Source: Methanocaldococcus villosus KIN24-T80 (GTDB lineage: Archaea > AGJL01 > Methanococci > Methanococcales > Methanocaldococcaceae). Taken from it: 64,000 bases of DNA. Below the pieces are notes generated by a model. It did no database searches, had not been told where the DNA came from, and saw only the letters and a program-made list of their open reading frames with translations. Shown here in pieces: positions 51,330 to 60,791 of the stretch. The position numbers and the translations under genes were made by a program. The stretch is from assembly GCF_000371805.1 (NCBI RefSeq), contig NZ_AQUK01000001.1, forward strand, positions 942,268 to 1,006,267, written 5' to 3'. Within the stretch, counting starts at the first letter, position 1. Each line of letters begins with the position of its first letter.

Positions 51330-52351
51330 TGATATTAGAGTATTTAGAAAAGTTTAAGGATAGGGATTTTTTAAATGATTTAAAGAAATATAAAAAAGAT
51401 ATTTTAAAAAAACTGAAATTTATTATTGATAAAGATAAGGAAGGGTTGGAGGTTTTAAAAAAAGTTTATGGAGAATTTTATTTTTTAATTGATTATTTAC
51501 TAATAATTTTACTGTCTCACACTCCATATTATAATTTTTTCATTAAGAGCTATTCAGAGCTTATGAAAGATTATGTTGAAATAAGTAGAAAAGTTAGAGT
51601 TTGGGAATTTATAAAAGTTGCTGGAAAAGCAAATAACAATGATTTATTTTTAGAGAGGTTAGATGTCAATAATGGATATGTTGATATAAGTGAGGTAAAA
51701 GATATTTATGCAAAAGAGATGATAAGAGTTGAACTAAAAGAGCTTGGAGAAATGGCAAGGAAGATAAAACTTCCTAATGAAGAGATTATTAAAGAGTTAT
51801 TAGATGAGATTAGTATTTATTTAAAAGATAAGGTTAAATATTCTTTTGGAGGAGTTAAAGTTGATAAAGTTGTTAAAGATATCCCATTAGAATGGCATCC
51901 TCCATGTATTAGAAAAATCTTAGAAGATATCCTAAGTGGTGGTTCTCCTTCTCATTATGCAAGAAGGAGTTTTGTAGTGTATTGGTTTGCAGCAAAATTT
52001 AACCCTAATTTAAGACCCTTAGATAAAGATGGAAATTTGGTGAATTTATCAGCATTAGATATAGCTAAGGAAGAAGAGATAGAAAAATTTATAGATGAAA
52101 TGATAGAAATATTTAAGAATGTAGATGATTTTAATGAGGAGAAAACAAGATATTATATAATGCACAACATTGGTTATAAGGTAGGGCATCAGAGATTTAC
52201 TCACTGTGAATACTGTAAAAATTGGAAAGATGATAAAGGTAAAGGTCTAAAAGAATACTGTAATCCTGATGAAATTTGTATGAAAAAATTCATAATTCAT
52301 CCATTAGACTACCTCTGCTATAAAATGAAGAGTGAGAAACATGATAAATAA
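51329..52351 (+). CDS. priL: DNA primase large subunit PriL
   Basis: The regulatory subunit of the archaeal-eukaryotic primase. The C-terminal Fe-S domain shows the four cysteines: Cys in WHPPCIRKIL, then HCEYC, EYCN and ICMKKF positions, plus HYARRSFVVYWF. Length 340. It precedes the DP1 gene and overlaps it by 11 bp. The small subunit PriS is not in the window. Confidence 0.93.
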   Translation: MILEYLEKFKDRDFLNDLKKYKKDILKKLKFIIDKDKEGLEVLKKVYGEFYFLIDYLLIILLSHTPYYNFFIKSYSELMKDYVEISRKVRVWEFIKVAGKANNNDLFLERLDVNNGYVDISEVKDIYAKEMIRVELKELGEMARKIKLPNEEIIKELLDEISIYLKDKVKYSFGGVKVDKVVKDIPLEWHPPCIRKILEDILSGGSPSHYARRSFVVYWFAAKFNPNLRPLDKDGNLVNLSALDIAKEEEIEKFIDEMIEIFKNVDDFNEEKTRYYIMHNIGYKVGHQRFTHCEYCKNWKDDKGKGLKEYCNPDEICMKKFIIHPLDYLCYKMKSEKHDK

Positions 52352-54029
52352 ATTTTTGGAAATAGAGGTTTTGCTAACCCCTGATGTTTATAAAGCATTA
52401 AAACAACTAAAAAATGAAGATATAGAGATGATAATAAAAAAAATTAAAGAGTTTAAAAGATATAATAACAAGCTTATTCTCTTAGATAAAAATTTTTTAG
52501 AGATATTTACTTTAAACTCACTTGATGAAATTATTAATAAATATAAAGATTTTGATTTTATTTCTTATTACACTGGAGAAAAAGAAGAGAAAAAAGAAGA
52601 AATAAAAGAAGAGGTTATAAAAGAAAGAGAAGAAAAAGAAGAAACTAAAGAAGAGAAGGAAGAAGTTAAAGAAGAATTACCAACAATTGAAGAGAAAGAA
52701 AAGACAAAAAATGAAAGTTTAATTGAAATAAGAGAAAGTTTTAAAAGTAGAATTAATTGGATTGCTAAAGACATAGAAACTAAAGTTAAAATTTATGAAG
52801 ACACTGATGTTTCTGGAAAATCAACATGCACAGGATCAATAGAGGATTTTATAAAGTATTTTAGAGATAGATATGAAAGGCTAAAAAAGTTTATAGAGAG
52901 AAAGGCTAAAAGGAAAGCTAAGGCAATTAAAGATATTAGGAAAGTTGAAGAGGATGTTTTTACTGTGGGTCTTGTCAGTGATGTATCCCAAAGAAAAAAT
53001 GGTGATTTATTAGTTAGAATAGAAGATTTAGAAGATGAAATATTGTTGATTCTACAAAAAGATAAGATAAATAATGGAGAACTTCCTGATGATATATTAT
53101 TAGATGAAGTTATTGGGGCTACAGGAATGGTTAAAAATGGGGTAATGTATGTTAATGAAATAATTCGTCCATCACCTACTCCAAAAGAACCTAAAAGAAT
53201 TGATGAAGAAATATACATGTGCTTTTTATCTGATATTCATGTTGGTAGTAATGAGTTCTTAAAGAAAGATTTTGAAAAATTTATTAGATTTTTAAATGGA
53301 GAAACAAATAATGGTTTTGAGGAAAGAATAGTTAGTAGATTAAAATATATCTGCATAGCTGGGGATTTGGTTGATGGTGTTGGAGTTTATCCTGGACAGG
53401 AGGAGGATCTCTATGAGATAGATATTATTAAACAGTATGAAGAAATTGCTAATTTTATTGAACAGATTCCTGAACATATAGCCATTATTATCTCCCCAGG
53501 TAACCACGATGCTGTAAGACCTGCTGAACCACAGCCAAGATTACCTGATGAAATAACTAAGCTCTTTAATAGAGATAATATCTATTTTGTAGGTAATCCA
53601 TGTGTTTTAAACATTCATGATTTTAATACACTTCTCTATCATGGTAGAAGTTTTGATGATCTTGTTAGCCAAGTGAGAACTGCAAGTTATGAGAATCCAA
53701 CAACTATAATGAAAGAATTAATAAAAAGAAGACTTCTATGCCCAACATATGGTGGAAGATGTCCAATAGCTCCTGAACACAAAGATTATTTAGTTATTGA
53801 TAAAGATATTGATATCTTACACACAGGACACATACATATAAATGGTTATGGTATTTATAGAGGAATTGTTATGGTTAATAGTGGAACTTTCCAAGAACAG
53901 ACAGACTTTCAAAAGAGAATGGGAATAAAGCCCACACCATCAATAGTTCCAATTATAAACTTATCAAAAGTAGGGCAAAAAGGGCATTATATAGAGTGGG
54001 ATAAAGGTATAGTTGAGTTGAGATATTAA
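52341..54029 (+). CDS. polB: DNA polymerase II (PolD) small subunit DP1
   Basis: The exonuclease subunit of archaeal PolD. The metallophosphoesterase motifs are LSDIHVGSNEF, AGDLVDGVG, SPGNHDAVRPAEPQP, YHGRSFDD and GHIHING. An OB domain precedes it. Residues about 75-130 are a highly charged Lys-Glu low-complexity linker. Total 562 residues. ATG 52341 with GTGA upstream. The catalytic subunit DP2 is elsewhere. It ends 4 bp before tRNA-Ser on the opposite strand. Confidence 0.95.
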   Translation: MINKFLEIEVLLTPDVYKALKQLKNEDIEMIIKKIKEFKRYNNKLILLDKNFLEIFTLNSLDEIINKYKDFDFISYYTGEKEEKKEEIKEEVIKEREEKEETKEEKEEVKEELPTIEEKEKTKNESLIEIRESFKSRINWIAKDIETKVKIYEDTDVSGKSTCTGSIEDFIKYFRDRYERLKKFIERKAKRKAKAIKDIRKVEEDVFTVGLVSDVSQRKNGDLLVRIEDLEDEILLILQKDKINNGELPDDILLDEVIGATGMVKNGVMYVNEIIRPSPTPKEPKRIDEEIYMCFLSDIHVGSNEFLKKDFEKFIRFLNGETNNGFEERIVSRLKYICIAGDLVDGVGVYPGQEEDLYEIDIIKQYEEIANFIEQIPEHIAIIISPGNHDAVRPAEPQPRLPDEITKLFNRDNIYFVGNPCVLNIHDFNTLLYHGRSFDDLVSQVRTASYENPTTIMKELIKRRLLCPTYGGRCPIAPEHKDYLVIDKDIDILHTGHIHINGYGIYRGIVMVNSGTFQEQTDFQKRMGIKPTPSIVPIINLSKVGQKGHYIEWDKGIVELRY

Positions 54030-54032
54030 AAA

Positions 54033-54121
54033 TGGCGCAGGGGCTGGGATTTGAACCCAGGCGGGGCAAAGCCCCACTGGATCTCAAGTCCAGCGCCTTA
54101 GCCGGGCTTGGCTACCCCTGC
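54033..54121 (-). tRNA. tRNA-Ser (anticodon TGA)
   Basis: Minus-strand acceptor GCAGGGG pairs with CCCCTGC; discriminator G and CCA are encoded. The anticodon loop CTTGAGA gives TGA, and the long variable arm (GGGGC/GCCCC) is class II. Discriminator G fits serine, not leucine. Confidence 0.95.
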
Positions 54122-54178
54122 ACAAAATAGTAATATGTAGTTATTAATAAGGGATATATAAATTTTTTGGTGATAGGG

Positions 54179-55885
54179 ATGGATAAGTATGAAAAAGTTA
54201 TAGATCTTTGCAAAAGAAGAGGGTATATATGGCCATCTTTTGAGATATATGGAGGTATTGCAGGTTTCTATGATTATGGACCCTTAGGATGCTTGTTAAA
54301 GAGTAACATAATAGATGAGTTTAGAAAGATTTTTATTATAAAAGAAGGTTTTTATGAAATTGAAACTCCAACAATAATGCCTTATGAAGTTTTAAAAGCT
54401 TCTGGACATGTTGATAACTTCACTGATCCTGTAGTAGAATGTAAAAATTGTTTAGAAAGTTATAGAGCAGATCATTTGATTGAAGAGGTTTTAAAAATAA
54501 ATACTGAAGGGAAATCTCTAAAAGAGTTAAATGAAATTATAAAAGAATATAACATTAGATGCCCAAAATGTAAAGGAGAGCTTGGAGATGTTAAAAGATT
54601 TAATTTAATGTTTGTTACTTTTATAGGAGCTAGTGGAAAGAGACAGGGATTTATGAGACCTGAAACTGCTCAAGGTATATTTATACAATTTAGAAGGTTA
54701 GCCCAATTTTTTAGAAATAAGCTACCATTTGGTGTAGTTCAAATAGGTAAATCATATAGAAATGAGATCTCCCCAAGACAGGGAGTTATTAGATTAAGGG
54801 AATTTACACAAGCTGAAATTGAATATTTTGTTCACCCTGAAAATAAAGATCATGAAAGATTTTTAGAAGTAAAAGACACTGTTGTTCCATTATTACCTGC
54901 TGAAAATCAGATCAACAATAAAGGAGTTATAAATATTACACTTGGAGAAGCTGTAGAAAAAGGAATAATTAGACATCAAACTATAGCCTATTTTATAGCA
55001 TTAACAAAAGAGTTTTTAGAAAGTATAGGGATTGACAACAAGAAAATTAGATTCAGACAACATCTTCCTGATGAAATGGCACACTATGCTATAGACTGTT
55101 GGGATGCTGAAGTTTATACTGAAAGATTTGGATGGATTGAGTGTGTGGGTATTGCTGATAGGACAGATTATGACTTGAAAAGTCATTCAAATCATAGTAA
55201 TACAGAGTTATCTATATTTATAGAAGAAGAAGAGAAGATTATTGAAACTTATGATATTGAGCTTAATTATAAGTTAGTTGGTAAGTTATTTAAAAAAGAT
55301 ACAAAATTAATTGATGAGTATATAAAAAACCTTAATTTAGATGAAAAGGAAAAACTGGTAGATGAGATAAATAAGAAAGGAAAAGTTATTATAAATATAA
55401 ATGGAAAAGAATTTGAAATTTTAAAAGATTATTTAAAGATAAAAAAAGTTAAAAAAGTAATAAAAGGAAAAAAGGTTATACCACATGTTATAGAACCTTC
55501 TTTTGGAATTGATAGAATAATATATTGCCTATTAGAGCATAGTTATGTTGAAGATGGGGAAAGGATATATCTTAATTTAAAACCAAAAATAGCTCCTATA
55601 AAGGCTTATGTTTTTCCTTTAGTTAATAGAGATAAATTACCTGAGATAGCAAAAGATATTGTTAGAATGTTAAGAGATAATGATATTCTAGCTGAATATG
55701 ATGATACAGGATCTATAGGTAGAAGATATATGAGAGCTGATGAAATTGGAGTGCCTTTCTGTATTACAGTGGATGGAGATACATTAAAAGATAATACAGT
55801 AACAGTTAGAGATAGGAATACTAAAGATCAGGTGAGAGTAAAGATTGATGAATTAGTAGGATATTTGAAAAAAAATCTTATTTAA
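54179..55885 (+). CDS. glyS: Glycyl-tRNA synthetase (class II)
   Basis: Charges tRNA-Gly. A 568-residue alpha2-type enzyme of the archaeal-eukaryotic family: GYIWPSFEIYGG at the start, motif 2 RNEISPRQGVIRLREF, motif 3 PSFGIDRIIYCLLEH and the anticodon domain from about residue 470 (PIKAYVFPLVNRDKL). A zinc-like CxxC/CPKC pair sits in the insert at about residues 90-140. ATG 54179 follows GGTGATAGGG. Confidence 0.96.
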   Translation: MDKYEKVIDLCKRRGYIWPSFEIYGGIAGFYDYGPLGCLLKSNIIDEFRKIFIIKEGFYEIETPTIMPYEVLKASGHVDNFTDPVVECKNCLESYRADHLIEEVLKINTEGKSLKELNEIIKEYNIRCPKCKGELGDVKRFNLMFVTFIGASGKRQGFMRPETAQGIFIQFRRLAQFFRNKLPFGVVQIGKSYRNEISPRQGVIRLREFTQAEIEYFVHPENKDHERFLEVKDTVVPLLPAENQINNKGVINITLGEAVEKGIIRHQTIAYFIALTKEFLESIGIDNKKIRFRQHLPDEMAHYAIDCWDAEVYTERFGWIECVGIADRTDYDLKSHSNHSNTELSIFIEEEEKIIETYDIELNYKLVGKLFKKDTKLIDEYIKNLNLDEKEKLVDEINKKGKVIININGKEFEILKDYLKIKKVKKVIKGKKVIPHVIEPSFGIDRIIYCLLEHSYVEDGERIYLNLKPKIAPIKAYVFPLVNRDKLPEIAKDIVRMLRDNDILAEYDDTGSIGRRYMRADEIGVPFCITVDGDTLKDNTVTVRDRNTKDQVRVKIDELVGYLKKNLI

Positions 55886-55901
55886 AAATTTTGGGGGTAA
55901 A

Positions 55902-56282
55902 ATGTCAAGAAGTATTGAAGATTATTTAGAAAAGATATATTTGTTTGTTAAAGAAAATAAACGGCCAATTAAAACTACAGAGTTAGCTAAGATGTTAAAT
56001 ATAAACCCTTCAGCTATTACAAACATGGCCAAAAGATTAAAAGAGCTTGGGTATGTTAAATATGAACCATATGTTGGAATAAGTTTAACCAAAGAGGGAG
56101 AGGAGATAGCAAAAAAAATAATAGAAAAACATCAAACAATAAAAACATTTTTAATAATTTGCTTAGGTTTAAATGAGGAGGAAGCTGATGAAGAAGCTTG
56201 TAAGTTAGAACATGTAGTATCTGATAAAGTTTTAGATAGGTTAAAAATGTTCATCGAAGATTACAAAAAGGTGAAACATTGA
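55902..56282 (+). CDS. DtxR/MntR-family metal-dependent repressor
   Basis: A 126-residue winged-helix protein. SIEDYLEKIYLF, the recognition helix NPSAITNMAKRLKELGYV, and the dimerisation segment KHQTIKTFLIICLGLNEEEADEEACKLEHVVSD with Glu and His metal ligands identify the family. The C-terminal SH3 domain is absent. It lies 16 bp after glyS and overlaps hacA by 4 bp, which suggests possible metal control of the Fe-S enzyme operon. Confidence 0.86.
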   Translation: MSRSIEDYLEKIYLFVKENKRPIKTTELAKMLNINPSAITNMAKRLKELGYVKYEPYVGISLTKEGEEIAKKIIEKHQTIKTFLIICLGLNEEEADEEACKLEHVVSDKVLDRLKMFIEDYKKVKH

Positions 56283-57535
56283 GTTTAGTGGAGGGAGTTT
56301 TATCTAAGAAGTTAGGTCAGAAGGTTGAAGCTGGAGATACTGTAGAGGTTAAAGTTGATTTAGCAATGACACATGATGGCTCTACACCTTTAGCCTATAA
56401 AGCTTTGAGAGAGATGGCTGACAGTGTTTGGGATAGGGAGAAGATTGTTGTTGTATTTGACCATAATGTCCCACCAAACACTGTTAAAGCTGCAAACATG
56501 CAAAAGATGGCTTTAGAATTTGTTAAAAGATATAATATAAAATATTTTCATAGAGGAGGAGAAGGGATATGTCATCAAATACTTATAGAAAATTATGTTC
56601 TACCAAACATGTTTGTTGCTGGTGGTGATTCTCACACATGCACACACGGAGCCTTTGGAGCTTTTGCTACAGGATTTGGGGCTACAGATATGGGATATAT
56701 ATATGCTACTGGAGAAACATGGATAAAGGTGCCAAAAACTATTAGAGTAAATATTGTTGGAAAAAATAATAGAGTTTCTGCAAAAGATATAGCATTAAAA
56801 GTTTGTAAAGAGCTAGGAACAAGAAATATATATAAAGCTATAGAGTTTGGAGGGAATGTAGTTAAAGATATGGACATGGATGGAAGATTCGTGCTCTGTA
56901 ACATGGCTATCGAGATGGGTGCTAAGACAGGGATTATAGAAGCTGATGAAAAAACTTTTGAATTTTTAAAAAAAGAAAGAAAAATGAATGAAGAAGAGAT
57001 AAACAAGCTTAAAAGGGAAGTGGTAAAGTCAGATAACAATTATGATAAAGAAATTGAAATTGATATAACTGATATGGAAGAACAGATTGCTTTACCTCAT
57101 TCACCAGCAAATGTAAAACCTATATCAGAAGTTGAAGGTTTAGAAATTGACCAAGTTTTCATAGGTTCATGTACAAATGGAAGGTTATCAGACCTGAAAG
57201 AGGCTGCTAAATATTTAAAAGGTAGAAAAGTTCATAAAGATGTAAAGCTTATTATAATCCCTGCATCAAAAAAAGTTTTTATAGATGCTTTAAGAGAAGG
57301 GTTAATAGAAATTTTTGTTAAAGCTGGGGCTATGATATGTTGCCCAGGATGTGGCCCATGCTTAGGGGCTCATCAAGGAGTTCTAGGGGATGGAGAAGTT
57401 TGTTTATCCACATCAAATAGAAACTTTAAAGGAAGAATGGGTAGTGATAAAAGCTATATATATTTATGTTCTCCAAAAGTTGCTGCTATTTCAGCAATTA
57501 ATGGATATATATCAAGTGATATTCATGAAAGTTAA
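56279..57535 (+). CDS. hacA: Homoaconitase large subunit HacA/AksD
   Basis: The catalytic subunit of methanogen homoaconitase, which isomerises homocitrate and longer homologs to make 2-oxosuberate for coenzyme B. The Fe-S cysteines are in GSCTNGRLSDL and CCPGCGPCLGAHQG. MTHDGSTP and FDHNVPPNT fit HacA better than the paralog LeuC, whose motif is MVHDITGP. It starts at TTG 56279, with GGTGA upstream. 418 residues. The small subunit is not adjacent. Confidence 0.87.
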   Translation: MSLVEGVLSKKLGQKVEAGDTVEVKVDLAMTHDGSTPLAYKALREMADSVWDREKIVVVFDHNVPPNTVKAANMQKMALEFVKRYNIKYFHRGGEGICHQILIENYVLPNMFVAGGDSHTCTHGAFGAFATGFGATDMGYIYATGETWIKVPKTIRVNIVGKNNRVSAKDIALKVCKELGTRNIYKAIEFGGNVVKDMDMDGRFVLCNMAIEMGAKTGIIEADEKTFEFLKKERKMNEEEINKLKREVVKSDNNYDKEIEIDITDMEEQIALPHSPANVKPISEVEGLEIDQVFIGSCTNGRLSDLKEAAKYLKGRKVHKDVKLIIIPASKKVFIDALREGLIEIFVKAGAMICCPGCGPCLGAHQGVLGDGEVCLSTSNRNFKGRMGSDKSYIYLCSPKVAAISAINGYISSDIHES

Positions 57536-58154
57536 ACAGTTAATGAGTAAAGATTTTGTTAAGATCTATGAGGATTATCCTATAGAGAAAGTTATTAAAC
57601 TTTTGAAAGAGCATAAAAAATTTTCTGCTCCAGTGTTAGATGAGGAGGATAGGTTATTAGGATGGATAACTACAATAGATCTTTTAGGAGTTACTGAGTT
57701 TAAAAAGTCTATAAAAGAAATAATGCTTCCTAAAGAAGAGGTTATAATTGCTTATGAAGATGAAGAAGCAAGAGAAGTTGTGCTAAAATTTGTTAAATAT
57801 AAAGTTGTTAGCATACCTGTGTTATCAAGAGATGATAGGGTTGTAGGAATTGTTAGAAACTGTGATATTGTTAAAACCCTTGCTAAGTTATATGAGATCC
57901 CTGTTTATAATATATTTAAGAAGTTGCATGAGCACCTTGATATAGATTGGAATGAATTAATGGAAGCAGCTGCTATAGTAACAAAAAAGATGAGTGGAGA
58001 AGATATTACTCCTGAAGATTATGAGAAGAGAATAAAAAACACTACATTTGGAAAGGCTATATGGGCTTGTGGAGGATTAGAAAATTTCTTTGTAGGGTTA
58101 ATTGAGATAGGAATGGTAGCCTTGGCTAGAAGATTAGCTAAAAAAAGGAGATAA
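57525..58154 (+). CDS. CBS-domain protein
   Basis: Two CBS domains at about residues 1-55 (MSKDFVKIYEDYPIEKVI, GWITTIDLLG) and 60-120 (SIPVLSRDDRVVGIV) suggest nucleotide sensing. The last 85 residues form an uncharacterised helical domain. ATG 57525 with GTGAT upstream overlaps hacA by 11 bp; the frame stays open far upstream but that part runs through hacA. In M. jannaschii a CBS protein also follows hacA. Confidence 0.82.
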   Translation: MKVKQLMSKDFVKIYEDYPIEKVIKLLKEHKKFSAPVLDEEDRLLGWITTIDLLGVTEFKKSIKEIMLPKEEVIIAYEDEEAREVVLKFVKYKVVSIPVLSRDDRVVGIVRNCDIVKTLAKLYEIPVYNIFKKLHEHLDIDWNELMEAAAIVTKKMSGEDITPEDYEKRIKNTTFGKAIWACGGLENFFVGLIEIGMVALARRLAKKRR

Positions 58155-58157
58155 AGT

Positions 58158-58556
58158 ATGAATATAAAAGAGGAGATAGAAAAACTTGTTGAAAAAAAGG
58201 AATATGATTTTTGGACATTTCTAAAAAAAGCTTATGAAAAAGATATTAAATTGGATATAGGGCATTTTATTTTATTAAACCTTCTAATTGGAGTTAAAGA
58301 TATATATAAAAAGTTGATAAATGAGATAGGAGAAGAAGAAGCTAGAAAAATTTTAGAAAAAAATAGAATATTTACAAAAAATTCTGATTATGTGTCAGGA
58401 GAATTTTTAAAAAACTATATAAATAGGAAAAGTAGAGTGGCTGTTCATAACAGAATAAAAGATCTAAAAACTTTGGGATTTAAGATAGAAAGTAAATCTG
58501 GACCATTTGGAGGATATAAGTTAATAGAATATCCAGAGTGGTTTAAAAAAGAGTGA
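58158..58556 (+). CDS. Protein with C-terminal winged-helix-like domain, function unknown
   Basis: A 132-residue protein that I do not recognise beyond likely methanococcal conservation. The last 45 residues (RVAVHNRIKDLKTLGFKI, then GGYKL) look like a winged helix. The first part is helical with FWTFLKKAYEKD. It starts 3 bp after the CBS gene and overlaps the convergent endonuclease-IV-like gene by 14 bp. Confidence 0.6.
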   Translation: MNIKEEIEKLVEKKEYDFWTFLKKAYEKDIKLDIGHFILLNLLIGVKDIYKKLINEIGEEEARKILEKNRIFTKNSDYVSGEFLKNYINRKSRVAVHNRIKDLKTLGFKIESKSGPFGGYKLIEYPEWFKKE

Positions 58557-59334
58557 GATAGTAATCTTTTAGTAATTTAGCATCATCTTCTAATAATGGG
58601 CTCTCACATATTACTGTTCCTTCAGCTTCAAAATCTTTTAAAGCTTTTAATACATCTTTATAATTAAAATCTGATTCCTCTAATGGAAGATGTTTAACTT
58701 CACCAGATTTATTAAATTCTATTCCTGTTAGGTGTATATGCATATCTTTTATAGCCTCTTTTCCTAACATATCTTCTACTTTCTCCAATATTTTATAAAA
58801 ATCATCATAACTATTTACCTTCCCTCTACTTCTTGCATAGATATGGGAAAAATCAATACAGGGTAATATGTTAAGTTCATGGCACAAATTTAGTATTTCA
58901 TCAATATCTCCAAATTGATAAATTTTTCCTGCAGTTTCTGGCCTTAAAGAAATATTTTTATCTATTTTTTCCAATATTAATTTAATGTTATCTCTTATAT
59001 TTTTGTAAGTTTCATCTTTACTCTTTTTTAAATAATATCCTGGATGAAAAACTAAATTTCTACCACAGTGTCTTAAAACTTTACTAGATTTTATAATATA
59101 ATATATACTCCTTTCAACCTTCTCTTTCTCAATAGCATTCAAATTTATGTAATGTGGAGCATGAGCTGAGAATATAATTTCAAGATCTTTTAAGAATTTG
59201 GCATAGTTTTCATTCATATAAATTCCATTAACAAACTCTAACTCCATAGCATCTAAATTAAATGATTTTAAAACTTTAGCACCATCAAACTCATTTTTAG
59301 CCCTTAAAGGAACTCCAGCAGTACCAAAGTGCAT
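58543..59334 (-). CDS. Endonuclease IV-like TIM-barrel protein
   Basis: An AP-endonuclease family 2 fold of 263 residues. Candidate zinc ligands appear in order: SAHAPHY, FHPGYY, PETAGK, IDFSHIYARS, MHIHLTG and CESP. This set matches Nfo, which cuts abasic sites, but sugar isomerases share the fold. It is slightly shorter than the usual 280. The stop region abuts the fno start by 1 base. Confidence 0.72.
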   Translation of the reverse strand: MHFGTAGVPLRAKNEFDGAKVLKSFNLDAMELEFVNGIYMNENYAKFLKDLEIIFSAHAPHYINLNAIEKEKVERSIYYIIKSSKVLRHCGRNLVFHPGYYLKKSKDETYKNIRDNIKLILEKIDKNISLRPETAGKIYQFGDIDEILNLCHELNILPCIDFSHIYARSRGKVNSYDDFYKILEKVEDMLGKEAIKDMHIHLTGIEFNKSGEVKHLPLEESDFNYKDVLKALKDFEAEGTVICESPLLEDDAKLLKDYYLTLF

Positions 59335-59996
59335 TATATCCCAGTAATCTTTATTCCTGCTCTATCAATTTTATATTTCTTATTTATTGCTATTAACAAT
59401 GCTGTTATTCCTTCTATAATCCTTGATTTCTCTAAATTTCCACAATCTATAGCCCTAGCTCCCATTTTATTTATTAAATCTATAACAACCTTCTTAGCAT
59501 CTTCATAGTCTCCACAAACTAAGATATCACATTCTATTTCACTATCTAAATCTGATAGGATCTTAGCAGAGATGTTCTGGAATGCACTTACTACTTTACT
59601 ATCTTTTAAAACTTTCTGTATCATCTCAGCCACTGAGCCATCTGGAGGATAGAGTAGTCTTGTAGGATTATCTCCAATAGCTGTAGCTAAAGGCACTGCT
59701 ATGGAAACTACTATTTTTCCTTTTAATTCATCTTTCAACTCTTTTATTGTTGATAGTATATGTTCATAAGGAATGGATATTATAACTATCTCTCCTTCCT
59801 TAGCAGCATCTTTATTTTCAAGCCCTTTAATCTCTGCTAATATATTTTTACTTTTTAATATCTCTCTAGCTTTTTCAGCAGCAGCTTCAGCTTTTTCTTT
59901 TTTTCTTGAACCAATAATAATTTCATTATCTTTAGCTAATCTTAAAGCTAGTCCAAATCCTTGATCTCCTGTTCCTCCTAGTATAGCTATTTTCAT
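59334..59996 (-). CDS. fno: F420H2:NADP oxidoreductase
   Basis: Transfers hydride between F420H2 and NADP+, supplying NADPH for biosynthesis. The N-terminal GGTGDQGFGLALRLA and GSRKKEKAEAAA bind NADPH through the phosphate; SIPYEH and the later SAFQNIS block are typical. Length 220. It is oriented with the neighbours on the minus strand, with 13 bp to the helical protein gene. Confidence 0.95.
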   Translation of the reverse strand: MKIAILGGTGDQGFGLALRLAKDNEIIIGSRKKEKAEAAAEKAREILKSKNILAEIKGLENKDAAKEGEIVIISIPYEHILSTIKELKDELKGKIVVSIAVPLATAIGDNPTRLLYPPDGSVAEMIQKVLKDSKVVSAFQNISAKILSDLDSEIECDILVCGDYEDAKKVVIDLINKMGARAIDCGNLEKSRIIEGITALLIAINKKYKIDRAGIKITGI

Positions 59997-60009
59997 ATTT
60001 TTTCACCTT

Positions 60010-60786
60010 TTACTGAGAAACTTTAATAATATTTATCCTTTCCCTTAACTTATAATCTCCAACTTTCTTAGCTATATTTAGAATTGAATTAATCTCACTG
60101 TCAAAATTATTTAGAATATTCTCCTCTATCCTATAGGTCTTTAGAGTTATGATAAATAAAGCTTCATAATCAATAGCAGATTTATATTCTTTACTCTCAA
60201 TATATTTTTTAACCATCTCTAATGTTTCCAATAATAATCTCTTTTTCTCTAAAAATTTTTCATCTAATTTCCTTTTCTTTCTACCTAATAAATAATTTTC
60301 TATTTCACTCTTCAATTCATAGCTACCAATATTTAAAGCTAAATTAGCCAAACTTCTAACTTCTGTTTTATAATCTAAAATAACCCCATCATCTAACCTT
60401 AATATCTTTAATTTAATTAGATTCAATATTAATCTGTCTCCAAAATCTTTATATGGTTTATTTTCAATATACCCCTTTAAAAGTTCTAAAATGTCAATAA
60501 TTTTTCTAATTTTTTCTTTTTTAGCTTTTGTTAATTTTTCTTTTTCTCCAAACAATAATAATTTAACTTCTCTTTTTATTTCAAAATTCCCAGATTTTTT
60601 AGCTATTTCTAAAATCTTATTGGCTATTGGTAAGATATCTTCATCTAGCATATTTCCCTTTTCTAAATACTCTAACAAATGTCTAATAATAACTTTCTCA
60701 TCTACACCTGCTACATGTTGGTTTAATATTTCTAAGATAAATATGAATCTCTCCATTACTTCAATCTTACTCTTTTCCAGTATCAT
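60010..60786 (-). CDS. Helical protein with three internal repeats, function unknown
   Basis: No family recognised. The 258-residue protein consists of three similar modules of about 75 residues (8-80, 92-168 and 180-253). Each has a LELLKxYIExK-type helix, a central helix, and an IAxKxGxYELKxEI-type helix, the first two followed by LLxG. The pattern suggests an alpha-solenoid or binding scaffold. ATG 60786 is preferred over ATG 60798, which overlaps purT. Confidence 0.6.
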   Translation of the reverse strand: MILEKSKIEVMERFIFILEILNQHVAGVDEKVIIRHLLEYLEKGNMLDEDILPIANKILEIAKKSGNFEIKREVKLLLFGEKEKLTKAKKEKIRKIIDILELLKGYIENKPYKDFGDRLILNLIKLKILRLDDGVILDYKTEVRSLANLALNIGSYELKSEIENYLLGRKKRKLDEKFLEKKRLLLETLEMVKKYIESKEYKSAIDYEALFIITLKTYRIEENILNNFDSEINSILNIAKKVGDYKLRERINIIKVSQ

Positions 60787-60791
60787 TTTTA

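Noticed and set aside
52793-53218. 141-codon frame antisense to DP1
   Set aside because: Serine-rich shadow of a conserved gene, no start signals.
54033-54121. tRNA-Leu as identity for the class II tRNA
   Set aside because: Anticodon at positions 34-36 is TGA and the discriminator is G, both serine features.
57390-57524. N-terminal extension of the CBS gene
   Set aside because: The extension lies in another frame of hacA and has no domain; ATG 57525 has a ribosome binding site.
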